Source: a virus
Reading direction: 5' to 3' (one strand)
IMG/VR virus record: IMGVR_UViG_3300021091_003080
Span: 1 to 20,399 of that record
Length of the DNA stretch: 20,399 nucleotides
The first letter of the stretch is position 1; each line of letters opens with the position of its first letter. The position numbers and the translations under genes were made by a program. Positions 12,706-19,305 of the stretch are shown here, one piece after another. Below the pieces are notes generated by a model, which saw only the letters and a list, made by a program, of their open reading frames with translations, searched no databases and was not told the origin of the DNA.

Positions 12706-13484
12706 TATGCTGCAACTTTCATTTTACTAATTAAATCATCCCAGGGTATATGAATAGAATACAGTACCGGGTCTTTTTCTCCAATCTTGGCAAAGTTAGC
12801 AATACGCTCTGAACAAGACGGGCACTTACCACAAGACTCTGCTAACTCATTAGGATTATAGCATGTAAGTGTGCGCCCGGTCAATGATAAATTACCATCA
12901 AGTTCCCGAAGTATACTTAATTCTTCAAACTTAGATAGCTTACTAAACGGGGCAATGAGCTTGATCTTTATAATTCTATTTTCAGATAGAAGATCGTTTA
13001 CTTTATTTACCCAACGCTGGGTTGTATCGTGGTAGCCGTACTCATCATGTACCTGTAAACCGGTAAGTATTGTATCTACGTTTCTTGTCTCAGCATATGC
13101 AGCTGCAATCGACATCAGAATCATATTGCGATTAGGTACGTAGGTTTTAGGCCTTGGATCACCTAGTACATCCTTAATCGTAGGCATCTCAATACTCTTA
13201 TCTACGTTTGCTGAAAATCCCTGAGAGATATCACCAAGGAACGTAGCATTAATTATTTTGTGTGCTACATTAAGTAATTTTGTAGAGCTTTTTGCAAATA
13301 TAATTTCTTTTGCTTGCTTCTGACCGTAGTCAAAGGTAAGAGCAGACACGTTTTCAGCCCCGTATTTCTCTACCGCCAGTCGCATTGTAATAGTACTATC
13401 CATACCTCCGGATAGAATAACAACACACCCTTTAGTATCGGGTAATAATGATAAAGCGTCAGCAACCCGATTTAGATTCGTCAT
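12705..13484 (-). CDS. queC: 7-cyano-7-deazaguanine (preQ0) synthase QueC (259 aa)
   Basis: QueC converts 7-carboxy-7-deazaguanine to preQ0 with ATP and ammonia. The PP-loop SGGMDST (25-31) binds ATP. FDYGQKQAKE and VPNRNMILMSIAAAYA are typical QueC blocks. Four zinc cysteines are present: C208, then CGKCPSC (C218, C221, C224). Length is slightly above the usual 220-235. AGGA precedes the ATG, which overlaps the MazG-like gene by 26 bases. The tight coupling to an amidotransferase is unusual and informative. Confidence 0.95.
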   Translation of the reverse strand: MTNLNRVADALSLLPDTKGCVVILSGGMDSTITMRLAVEKYGAENVSALTFDYGQKQAKEIIFAKSSTKLLNVAHKIINATFLGDISQGFSANVDKSIEMPTIKDVLGDPRPKTYVPNRNMILMSIAAAYAETRNVDTILTGLQVHDEYGYHDTTQRWVNKVNDLLSENRIIKIKLIAPFSKLSKFEELSILRELDGNLSLTGRTLTCYNPNELAESCGKCPSCSERIANFAKIGEKDPVLYSIHIPWDDLISKMKVAA

Positions 13485-13755
13485 CGTAAAATCCTAATTG
13501 TTGATTATTTTCAATCATTTTATCTAATGCCCGCTCTTTCTGAATTCTGTGCAAGTAGATAACAGCATCCATTAGTTCTTCCTTTAGGTGCTGTAACCAT
13601 TGATCAAGATTGAGATCAGTTCGTTCAGTTGTTACACCGTACTTGGAGTAACCGTGTTGAGAACGTTTAATAAATTCATCGCAAATTTGATTAACGTTAT
13701 TATCCGGGCTCTTGTTTAAAGGCCCTTCTGAAGGAAAAGGATATTTAGCAATCAT
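13459..13755 (-). CDS. MazG-like nucleotide pyrophosphohydrolase (98 aa)
   Basis: The central stretch YSKYGVTTERTDLNLDQWLQ then HLKEELMDAVIYLHRIQKE matches the all-alpha NTP pyrophosphohydrolase (MazG/dUTPase-2) fold, where the glutamates and aspartate of KEELMDA bind magnesium. These enzymes hydrolyse (d)NTPs to (d)NMPs. The substrate is unknown; removal of an unmodified or toxic nucleotide would fit its location inside the deazaguanine cluster, but that is inference. The ATG overlaps the queF stop as TAATG. Confidence 0.75.
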   Translation of the reverse strand: MIAKYPFPSEGPLNKSPDNNVNQICDEFIKRSQHGYSKYGVTTERTDLNLDQWLQHLKEELMDAVIYLHRIQKERALDKMIENNQQLGFYDDESKSGC

Positions 13756-14687
13756 TATTGTCTGGGGGTCTTAGTACAGAAACGCAACACATCGGCAATC
13801 ATACCATACTTCCAAAGTATCCCCCCGTGAGAGGCTCGTACTGGGTTAATATCAATACCTCCTCTCCTAGTATAGAGGCATGCCACGAATAATTCTTCGG
13901 GTTGTAATAAATCCCACAAGCGTTTATAAATGCACTCACAAATCTCTTCATGAAAGTGATTTTCTTTTCGCATTGACACGATATAACGTAGTAAGGACTC
14001 CGGTGTAACAGCCTTCTCACCTTTAATATGAACATACACATCACCCCAGTCCGGCTGATTAGTAACTCGACAATTTGATCGTAGTGAATAAGACCTCCAC
14101 CTTTCATATCGCCCGATGGAAGGAACTACTTCTAAAATATCTGACGACTCATTATAGTTATCAAAGGTCATCTCTTTAATGTTACAGAAATGTTCAAGAG
14201 CAATAAAGTCCCCTCTTATAGGTGCAATTGTATCGATATCACCCCAGCGAATAAACACTTGCACCTCACCTCCTACAGCACTAGAAAGGTCGGTGGAAAT
14301 TTTATCTTCAATTATCCAGATTTCGTCAGTTGTTTCGATAAGACGGGCCATGTTAAAGGAGTTAAGATAAAGCTTTACAGATTTGGATTCCACAATATTT
14401 GGAGTATTAGCTGGGTAAGTAAACTTAAGCCAACCAGAAACAGGAAAACCGTTTTCAAGAAGCGTGGAAAACTCATACGCATTCCACGCATCCATCCCCA
14501 CAAACGGGAGGGAATCTTCTTTAATTTCGTAGGCAGTTCGATTAAGATGGCGAGGTACCGCAACAAGTAATGTAGAATCAACATTGTCTGGAGTTATATA
14601 AGGTTTAACAACTGTACCGTCACCAGCTTTTCCTAGATGAACGGACACTAATTCATTAAGTGTTTTTTGATTAGATTCTATAGCCAC
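13755..14687 (-). CDS. queF: NADPH-dependent preQ0 reductase QueF, long form (310 aa, GTG start)
   Basis: QueF reduces the nitrile of preQ0 to the aminomethyl of preQ1 with NADPH. It has the two-domain E. coli-type layout. The QueF motif ESKSVKLYLNSFN spans 100-112. The catalytic block is SNCRVTNQPDWGD, with nucleophile C206 and acid D213 at the same 7-residue spacing as E. coli C190 and D197. NHFHEEICE (243-251) and YTRRGGIDINPVR complete the match. Length exceeds the usual 280 by about 30. The start is GTG with AAGGA 8 bases upstream. The enzyme's presence says the modification pathway goes beyond preQ0. Confidence 0.95.
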   Translation of the reverse strand: MAIESNQKTLNELVSVHLGKAGDGTVVKPYITPDNVDSTLLVAVPRHLNRTAYEIKEDSLPFVGMDAWNAYEFSTLLENGFPVSGWLKFTYPANTPNIVESKSVKLYLNSFNMARLIETTDEIWIIEDKISTDLSSAVGGEVQVFIRWGDIDTIAPIRGDFIALEHFCNIKEMTFDNYNESSDILEVVPSIGRYERWRSYSLRSNCRVTNQPDWGDVYVHIKGEKAVTPESLLRYIVSMRKENHFHEEICECIYKRLWDLLQPEELFVACLYTRRGGIDINPVRASHGGILWKYGMIADVLRFCTKTPRQ

Positions 14688-15249
14688 CGTTTAAATCCTT
14701 TTCCATTTCTTTCCTACTTTCTGTTACCTTGCAAGCATTAAGTACTTGTTGTACTCTTTCTCTTACCGACCCACTTAATAGTACAAAAGATATACCTTGA
14801 TTTAAATAACTATGAAATATCTTTACTATTTCATCTCTAAATTCCATATCAGTGCTTCTTACTCCATCATCTTCAATTTCAAATTCAGGCTCGATGTAGA
14901 ATAGCAAATCATATTTACTATTAAGTTTATTAAAGACATTCTCAGCAAACGACATTATATTATTACTAACCCTACCTTTATTATGTAAGTATCTTGTATA
15001 CACCACACCATCAAGAGCTGTTCTATCAGTAATCATCTTATCATTTATAAAGATATTTACAATATGTTCTTGCATAATTAGACGCTGAGTTATATCATCA
15101 CCATTCTCATTGATACGAAAACCATACTCTTTTACCCTGCGAGTAACCTCATTGCAGACTGTAAATTCTTTAAATATATTTTCTGATCTTAGTGCACTAA
15201 GTAAAGTAGTTTTACCTACTGACTGCGCACCGCTAAGCCCTATTCTCAT
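14671..15249 (-). CDS. P-loop kinase/ATPase of the NadR/AAA_28 type (192 aa)
   Basis: Walker A GAQSVGKT (7-14) opens the protein. The motif MITDRTALDGVVYTRY (about 73-88) resembles the lid and acceptor region of NadR-like nucleoside kinases and AAA_28 phage proteins. LLFYIEPEFEIEDDGVRSTD resembles the substrate-recognition part of such kinases. Phosphorylation of a nucleoside or nucleotide is the most likely activity; the substrate is unknown. AAGG precedes the ATG. It overlaps the formyltransferase upstream and queF downstream, placing it inside the modification block. Confidence 0.75.
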   Translation of the reverse strand: MRIGLSGAQSVGKTTLLSALRSENIFKEFTVCNEVTRRVKEYGFRINENGDDITQRLIMQEHIVNIFINDKMITDRTALDGVVYTRYLHNKGRVSNNIMSFAENVFNKLNSKYDLLFYIEPEFEIEDDGVRSTDMEFRDEIVKIFHSYLNQGISFVLLSGSVRERVQQVLNACKVTESRKEMEKDLNGGYRI

Positions 15250-15781
15250 CTAGCACCTTTCTTAATACCCACAACCATGATTCTAATGACGTTTGCTTTA
15301 ATTTGCCATATGTCTCTTCTAAAGAATCACATCGATTGGAATAACAACTCGCACTTAAAACTTCCCCTTCATCTACCCCAGGGGTAACTTTATGTACCAC
15401 TGAACCAATGACTGGGTAATTACCTTCCCAAGTTCTTACTTGAGGATCTTTACCCTTTAGTTCAGGGTAATGTGTGATGAGTGCAGGGTGCCCGTTCATT
15501 ATATTATAACTAGTACAAATATCTTCAGGTAATATTCTTAAATAACCATGTAAGGTAATAAGAGTTGTTTCAGGGTTGAATATTTTTTGATACCTAAAAT
15601 AATTCATTAGTAAATCATGTTTACCTGACTGTATAGTAATACCTAGCTCTTTTAGTTCAGAACAGAATTTAATTTTCTCTTCAAAATTATTTGTAACAAT
15701 CAAATTAGGTTTACGTTTTAGAGCTTTGGAAAGCTCTACAATCTCTGACCCCGTCTGACTAAAAAAAGCAATCCAGTTCAT
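15233..15781 (-). CDS. Formyltransferase-fold protein, candidate dPreQ1 formyltransferase (182 aa)
   Basis: The fold is that of glycinamide-ribonucleotide and Met-tRNA formyltransferases, which use 10-formyltetrahydrofolate. The catalytic triad is visible: N96 and H98 in IMNGHPALITHYPELKGKD, and D137 in VTPGVDEGEVL, with GSVVHKV between. TLHGYLRILPEDI corresponds to the folate-binding LAGFMRIL block. At 182 aa it is shorter than PurN (about 212) and far shorter than Fmt, so it is probably neither. It lies directly after the dpdA-like gene with an ATGA overlap. The published proposal of a phage dPreQ1 formyltransferase (DpdN, making fdPreQ1) fits this context; assignment is inferred. Confidence 0.8.
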   Translation of the reverse strand: MNWIAFFSQTGSEIVELSKALKRKPNLIVTNNFEEKIKFCSELKELGITIQSGKHDLLMNYFRYQKIFNPETTLITLHGYLRILPEDICTSYNIMNGHPALITHYPELKGKDPQVRTWEGNYPVIGSVVHKVTPGVDEGEVLSASCYSNRCDSLEETYGKLKQTSLESWLWVLRKVLDENRA

Positions 15782-16584
15782 TTTAACCCGTTAGCAAATG
15801 TTCTAAAGAGTTTAAGGTTATACTCAATATTTTTAATTTGATCAGAGTTGGGTACCGTGTGTATAAGGTCTACAAGTTTAATTGACTGCTTATTAACCAA
15901 TCCTCCAAACTCATACTTAACCCCAAGAAGACCATGGACAATAGGGCTGGAAGTATCAATCGTTTCAATCCAGTCAAACCCATAACGATAAAACATAAAC
16001 TCTATCGGGAGCGCACAGCCAAGCAAGTGGTGTGGTTTTTCTTTATTAATAATACCGTCCTTTAGTAGATGAGTAAGTGTTTGTATTCTTCCCATCGTAT
16101 ACCCTACCCATTTATTAGGATGGGGGCATAAATTAAGGTAATGAGAATAGTCAAATGAAATAGCAATTTTATCTACCTTAACTACCTCATCCATGTACTG
16201 ATAGCATTGAATAAGTTCGTTATAGTTTTTACCCTGCACTACCCCTATACGTTTTATATCTTTAGGTATTTGCGAATTATATTCATCTAAAAATGCTAAA
16301 GTACTATCCATTGTTCCTAAAGTACTTTCTAGTACATCAGGAATAATAAACTCAGTGGGATGTAGTTTTAAGATCCACTCAATGTATTTTTCTGAGTCAA
16401 ATGCTTTACCTAACTCAAATATAGAATTATCTAGTAAGACATGTCGCCCTTGCTTTACTGACCGTTCGAAAAAACTATAGTATGTTGGTTCAGTTTCAAA
16501 TAAATGAACTAAAGCATAATCATAATCATTATAAGATCTAGATTGCTCTAAAAGAGCAAGAGGGGATTCATGACTTATTTTCAT
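15778..16584 (-). CDS. dpdA: DpdA-like DNA guanine transglycosylase (268 aa)
   Basis: Relative of tRNA-guanine transglycosylase (TGT) that exchanges guanine in DNA for a 7-deazaguanine. TGT-like blocks occur in order: HVLLDNSIFELGKAF (48-62, candidate catalytic D52), FIIPDVLES (D83), IGVVQGKNYNE, HHLLGCALPIEF and WIETIDTSSPIVHG (D210, candidate nucleophile). The CxCxxC zinc site of tRNA TGT enzymes is absent, and the protein is much shorter than bacterial TGT (about 375), as in compact phage DpdA types. Which DpdA subfamily it belongs to needs alignment. GAGAG lies before the ATG. It is coupled to the formyltransferase gene. Confidence 0.85.
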   Translation of the reverse strand: MKISHESPLALLEQSRSYNDYDYALVHLFETEPTYYSFFERSVKQGRHVLLDNSIFELGKAFDSEKYIEWILKLHPTEFIIPDVLESTLGTMDSTLAFLDEYNSQIPKDIKRIGVVQGKNYNELIQCYQYMDEVVKVDKIAISFDYSHYLNLCPHPNKWVGYTMGRIQTLTHLLKDGIINKEKPHHLLGCALPIEFMFYRYGFDWIETIDTSSPIVHGLLGVKYEFGGLVNKQSIKLVDLIHTVPNSDQIKNIEYNLKLFRTFANGLK

Positions 16585-16960
16585 TTAATACTCTCATTTC
16601 TTTCCATTTAGCAGATAGTTCACGTACTTCTTTTATGGCTTGATTTCTAGTTGGCCTATCAAGTTTTACTACTTCCGTCACGCCTCGAATTTTTTCATTT
16701 AACCAAAAATTCTTAGGGTACTTTTTAAGAAACTTTTCCTCTGCCTCTTCTACTTGAGCTTTGGTACCGTAAGCGGAAGCTAGTGGTCTAATATTCCACG
16801 TATAGTATTCTTCGTCTCTAAACCGATCTAGAATATCATACTCTTTTGTAACACCAAATTTTAAAAACTGCTCACCGGTTTCTTTATTAGTAAACTCAAC
16901 CAAATACAGTTTACCATTCTTAGTGGTAATACCACCAAAGGTTTTATATTTCCCTTCCAT
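16568..16960 (-). CDS. GIY-YIG-superfamily-like protein (T5orf172/MUG113 type, 130 aa)
   Basis: The stretch LYLVEFTNKETGEQFLKFGV followed by TKEYDILDRF resembles the strand-loop-strand and arginine helix of T5orf172/MUG113 proteins in the GIY-YIG nuclease superfamily. EEAEEKFLKKYPKNFWL resembles the acidic catalytic helix region. The classical GIY and YIG tripeptides are degenerate, so nuclease activity is uncertain. AGGAG lies 7 bases before the ATG. Location between folE and dpdA could mean a function in the modification system or merely a mobile insertion. Confidence 0.6.
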   Translation of the reverse strand: MEGKYKTFGGITTKNGKLYLVEFTNKETGEQFLKFGVTKEYDILDRFRDEEYYTWNIRPLASAYGTKAQVEEAEEKFLKKYPKNFWLNEKIRGVTEVVKLDRPTRNQAIKEVRELSAKWKEMRVLNENKS

Positions 16961-16971
16961 GGGAATACTCC

Positions 16972-17649
16972 TTACTTTTTAATTAAAGACATAAATTCTG
17001 CTCTACAATCAGGCTCAGATTTAAAGCATCCTCCGAGTTTTGCTGTCATTGTAAAGGAAGAGTGATCCTCAGCCCCTCTTGACTTAACGCAATAATGAAC
17101 ACCCTCAATCACTACCGCAACATCTTCTGTGTCAAGAATAAAACTTAAAGCATGATAGACCTGTTCAGCGATTCGTTCTTGAACCTGAGGTCGCCGTGCA
17201 AAATACTCTACAATACGATTCATCTTCGATAGACCTAAGACCTTACCTTTAGGGATGTAAGCAATGTGAGCCTTTCCATCTATAGTAACGAAGTGATGCT
17301 CACAATTTGACATCATAGTAATATCTTTTTCTATTACCATTTCATCATACTGCATTTTATTTTCAATAACTGTACATTTAGGAAAGTTTTCTGGCTTTAG
17401 TCCCCAGAAAACTTCGTTAACGTACATTTTAGCTACACGCTTGGGTGTCTCAGTTAACGAGTCATCGTTCCTATCCAGCCCAAGTATATCCATTATAGCA
17501 GCAAAATGCTTTTCAATCCTCTTAACTTTAGAATCATCTTTAACCAATAATCTATCTACCAAAACAGGAGTATGTACACCTTTCTCTCGAAGGTACTCTT
17601 CTACTTTATAGCCAAGCTCTGCATCGCACTTCCCTTTATTAAGACTCAT
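16972..17649 (-). CDS. folE: GTP cyclohydrolase I FolE (225 aa)
   Basis: FolE converts GTP to dihydroneopterin triphosphate, the entry step of deazaguanine (and folate) synthesis. Zinc ligands are C116 and H119 in SNCEHHF and C187 in HYCVKSRG. VLGLSKMNRIVEYFARRPQVQ is the signature helix, and SLTETPKRVAKMY is the N-terminal signature. I chose the ATG giving MSLNKGK because GGAG lies 6 bases upstream; an ATG six codons earlier lacks a site. In this cluster it supplies QueD, and could also raise folate for the formyltransferase. Confidence 0.96.
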   Translation of the reverse strand: MSLNKGKCDAELGYKVEEYLREKGVHTPVLVDRLLVKDDSKVKRIEKHFAAIMDILGLDRNDDSLTETPKRVAKMYVNEVFWGLKPENFPKCTVIENKMQYDEMVIEKDITMMSNCEHHFVTIDGKAHIAYIPKGKVLGLSKMNRIVEYFARRPQVQERIAEQVYHALSFILDTEDVAVVIEGVHYCVKSRGAEDHSSFTMTAKLGGCFKSEPDCRAEFMSLIKK

Positions 17650-17809
17650 CTTCGTCTCCGTTAACATATTTTTGTAAATCTTCTATTTTTTTTACTATTT
17701 CAACAAGAGCAGGTTCTGGATTTTCTGCTTCACGTTTTTTTAAGTATGGATATGCTTCTAGTAATAAATTAATAAAAAAATTATTTTTATAAGTATAAAC
17801 CTTTTCCAT
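17639..17809 (-). CDS. Small hypothetical protein (56 aa)
   Basis: The start is the ATG giving MEKVYTYKNNFFINLLLEAY, which overlaps the queE stop as TAATG with GGGG just before it. An ATG four codons earlier lies within queE without a site. The product is helical with an acidic end (KKIEDLQKYVNGDEDES). It overlaps folE by 11 bases. Family and function unknown; it lies between queE and folE, so it is at least co-expressed with the pathway. Confidence 0.66.
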   Translation of the reverse strand: MEKVYTYKNNFFINLLLEAYPYLKKREAENPEPALVEIVKKIEDLQKYVNGDEDES

Positions 17810-18657
17810 TAGGTACCCCATTCATTTTTGAATAATGGAACTTGAAGCCTGTCAGAATATCTCCACCCTTTTTCCATTGCTAATAATGCTACGGTTTTAT
17901 TGTTAAGAGCATACACCGACTCAACACCCCCCACTGGCATAATGTAAACCGGGCCTTTAAAATCATCTTTACGAAATTCATTAACGGCTTGTTCTGCCTC
18001 TTCTACATCCTCTTTTGTAGCAACTACAAACTTAAGGTAAGTATATCCAAACCACTCATACATACTTACAATTTCAGGTCTAATTGCTTCTTCTCTCTTC
18101 TCACCCGATACAGATAGTTTAGCTGACACAGAAAATGTTAATTGATCTTTTCTATTTTTTGTCCAATTATCGTTTAGATACTTTCTAAAGTCGTTAGACA
18201 AATCCTGTGTACCGTTTGTTTCAAATGTAAGTTCTTTTAACGGTGTCATTGAAGGGTGATTTAGAAGATCGGGGTAAGCTTTTTGCCATCCAAGCAAAGG
18301 CTCTCCGCCGGTAATTACCAGATGTTCGTCTTCCCACCTTTTGTGCGGAAGTAAACCCACAATCGAGTCAGCAAGCGAATCGGTAGATATAACAGGGCTA
18401 AGATGCTTGAAACGAGGATCCCAAGAAGCGTAAGAATCGCACCCAGTAGATACAAGAGGAAGATCCTTGTAGGACTTATATTTAGAAATTTCATCCGCGA
18501 CATAATCTCTCTCCTTTGATTGTTCCCCTTTAGGTAGACCAAACCCATCGCAGGTAAAGTTACAGCCAAAGGTTCTGAGAAAAACGCTAGGGACACCCAT
18601 GTAGCGGCCCTCGCCCTGAATAGAGTAAAACAATTCTGATACTTTAATTTTTGACAT
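17809..18657 (-). CDS. queE: 7-carboxy-7-deazaguanine synthase QueE, radical SAM (282 aa)
   Basis: QueE rearranges 6-carboxytetrahydropterin to 7-carboxy-7-deazaguanine with S-adenosylmethionine and a [4Fe-4S] cluster. ELFYSIQGEGRYMGVPSVFL is the classical QueE N-terminus, and ITGGEPLL binds SAM. The cluster cysteines are unusual: CNFTC is followed by DGFG instead of the third cysteine, and the expected CDT-type site appears 36 residues later as TGCDSYASW, giving Cx3Cx36C. I chose the ATG giving MSKIKVSELF because AGGAG lies 6 bases before it; an in-frame ATG 12 codons earlier would lie inside the leader hairpin. It has its own promoter and a structured leader. Confidence 0.92.
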   Translation of the reverse strand: MSKIKVSELFYSIQGEGRYMGVPSVFLRTFGCNFTCDGFGLPKGEQSKERDYVADEISKYKSYKDLPLVSTGCDSYASWDPRFKHLSPVISTDSLADSIVGLLPHKRWEDEHLVITGGEPLLGWQKAYPDLLNHPSMTPLKELTFETNGTQDLSNDFRKYLNDNWTKNRKDQLTFSVSAKLSVSGEKREEAIRPEIVSMYEWFGYTYLKFVVATKEDVEEAEQAVNEFRKDDFKGPVYIMPVGGVESVYALNNKTVALLAMEKGWRYSDRLQVPLFKNEWGT

Positions 18658-18662
18658 TAGAA

Positions 18663-18696
18663 CTCCTAGTTTTGTTAGCTGGTGGAAGGGCACCAG
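18663..18696 (-). promoter_or_regulatory. queE leader: preQ1-I-like pseudoknot candidate overlapping the ribosome site
   Basis: The minus-strand leader contains stem CTGGTG, loop CCCTTC, stem CACCAG, then the tail CTAACAAAACTAGGAG, whose end is the queE Shine-Dalgarno. Loop CCU can pair with AGG of the tail, giving an H-type pseudoknot that would hide the ribosome site. From memory, the Thermoanaerobacter preQ1-I aptamer has a CUGG/CCAG stem followed by UUAACAAAACAAGG, 12 of 14 tail bases the same in the same place. The loop here is about 2 nt shorter and differs, so ligand binding is unproven. Confidence 0.45.
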
Positions 18697-18711
18697 TCAC
18701 AAGTACATAAT

Positions 18712-18740
18712 ATTATAAGATATTTATTCTAAATCTTCAA
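18712..18740 (-). promoter_or_regulatory. Sigma70-type promoter for queE inside the 3' end of gp55
   Basis: The minus strand has -35 TTGAAG (18735-18740), a 17-bp spacer and a perfect -10 TATAAT (18712-18717). Expected transcript start near 18705 gives a leader of about 48 nt that begins just before the queE hairpin. It lacks the GTAACGT element of the left-arm promoters. Confidence 0.6.
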
Positions 18741-19305
18741 GTAGTTTTGGTACTTCTTTAATTTTTTTTCTGCCTTTTTTTACAGGCATTGTTCTTTTTT
18801 CTGGGTTAATAGAATCAGCTTGTTTGCGAACTAATTCTACAATCTGATTAGCTATCTCTTCATTACCATCAGTGTGTGCAAGTAACTGCTCAAGGTCAAC
18901 ATTTTCTAAAATTTTATATTTTGTAACTTGCTGTTTTTTTTCTTTTTGAATTCTTCGAACGAAGGCATAGAAAATAATCTGAGTATAGTATGCAAATGGA
19001 TTAGCTGATTTAGTAGGATCAAACTTGTCAACAGCTGTTAGACAATTTTCTATTCCATCAGAAATCATATCATCTTTAAAAGTGTAATTAATAAAATTAG
19101 CTTTATAAGATAAATGGGTAGCTATCTTTAAAAAACATTCACCAATATAATTACTTACCAAAGGCTTGGGAAGATTGTTTTCTTTAGCATAGTCAATCTG
19201 TTTACGATACTCAATCAACGCCGCTAAAAATTTTTTGTTATCTACGTAATGGGCGTTTTTCTTATCAGTGGACTGTTCTTGTTGTTCTTCTTGTTCTGTA
19301 TTCAT
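18724..19305 (-). CDS. 55: Late-transcription sigma factor gp55 (193 aa)
   Basis: T4-type gp55 is a minimal sigma-like protein that directs host RNA polymerase to late promoters (TATAAATA), with gp33 and the gp45 clamp. The core DDMISDGIENCLTAVDKFDP followed by ANPFAYYTQIIFYAFVRRIQ is the region 2-like block that contacts polymerase and the -10 element. The glutamine/glutamate-rich N-terminus (about 1-15) and lysine-rich C-terminus (KKGRKKIKEVPKLLEDLE) flank it. Length is near T4 gp55 (185 aa). It overlaps the upstream Sm-like gene by 41 bases, and its last codons contain the queE promoter. Confidence 0.93.
   Translation of the reverse strand: MNTEQEEQQEQSTDKKNAHYVDNKKFLAALIEYRKQIDYAKENNLPKPLVSNYIGECFLKIATHLSYKANFINYTFKDDMISDGIENCLTAVDKFDPTKSANPFAYYTQIIFYAFVRRIQKEKKQQVTKYKILENVDLEQLLAHTDGNEEIANQIVELVRKQADSINPEKRTMPVKKGRKKIKEVPKLLEDLE

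Noticed and set aside
18315-18596. Minus-strand frame of 93 codons inside queE
   Set aside because: It is a shadow of the queE radical SAM gene; no start signal and no family resemblance.
18663-18696. Rho-independent terminator after gp55
   Set aside because: The hairpin is followed by an A-rich tail rather than a T-run on the minus strand, so a leader structure fits better than a terminator.
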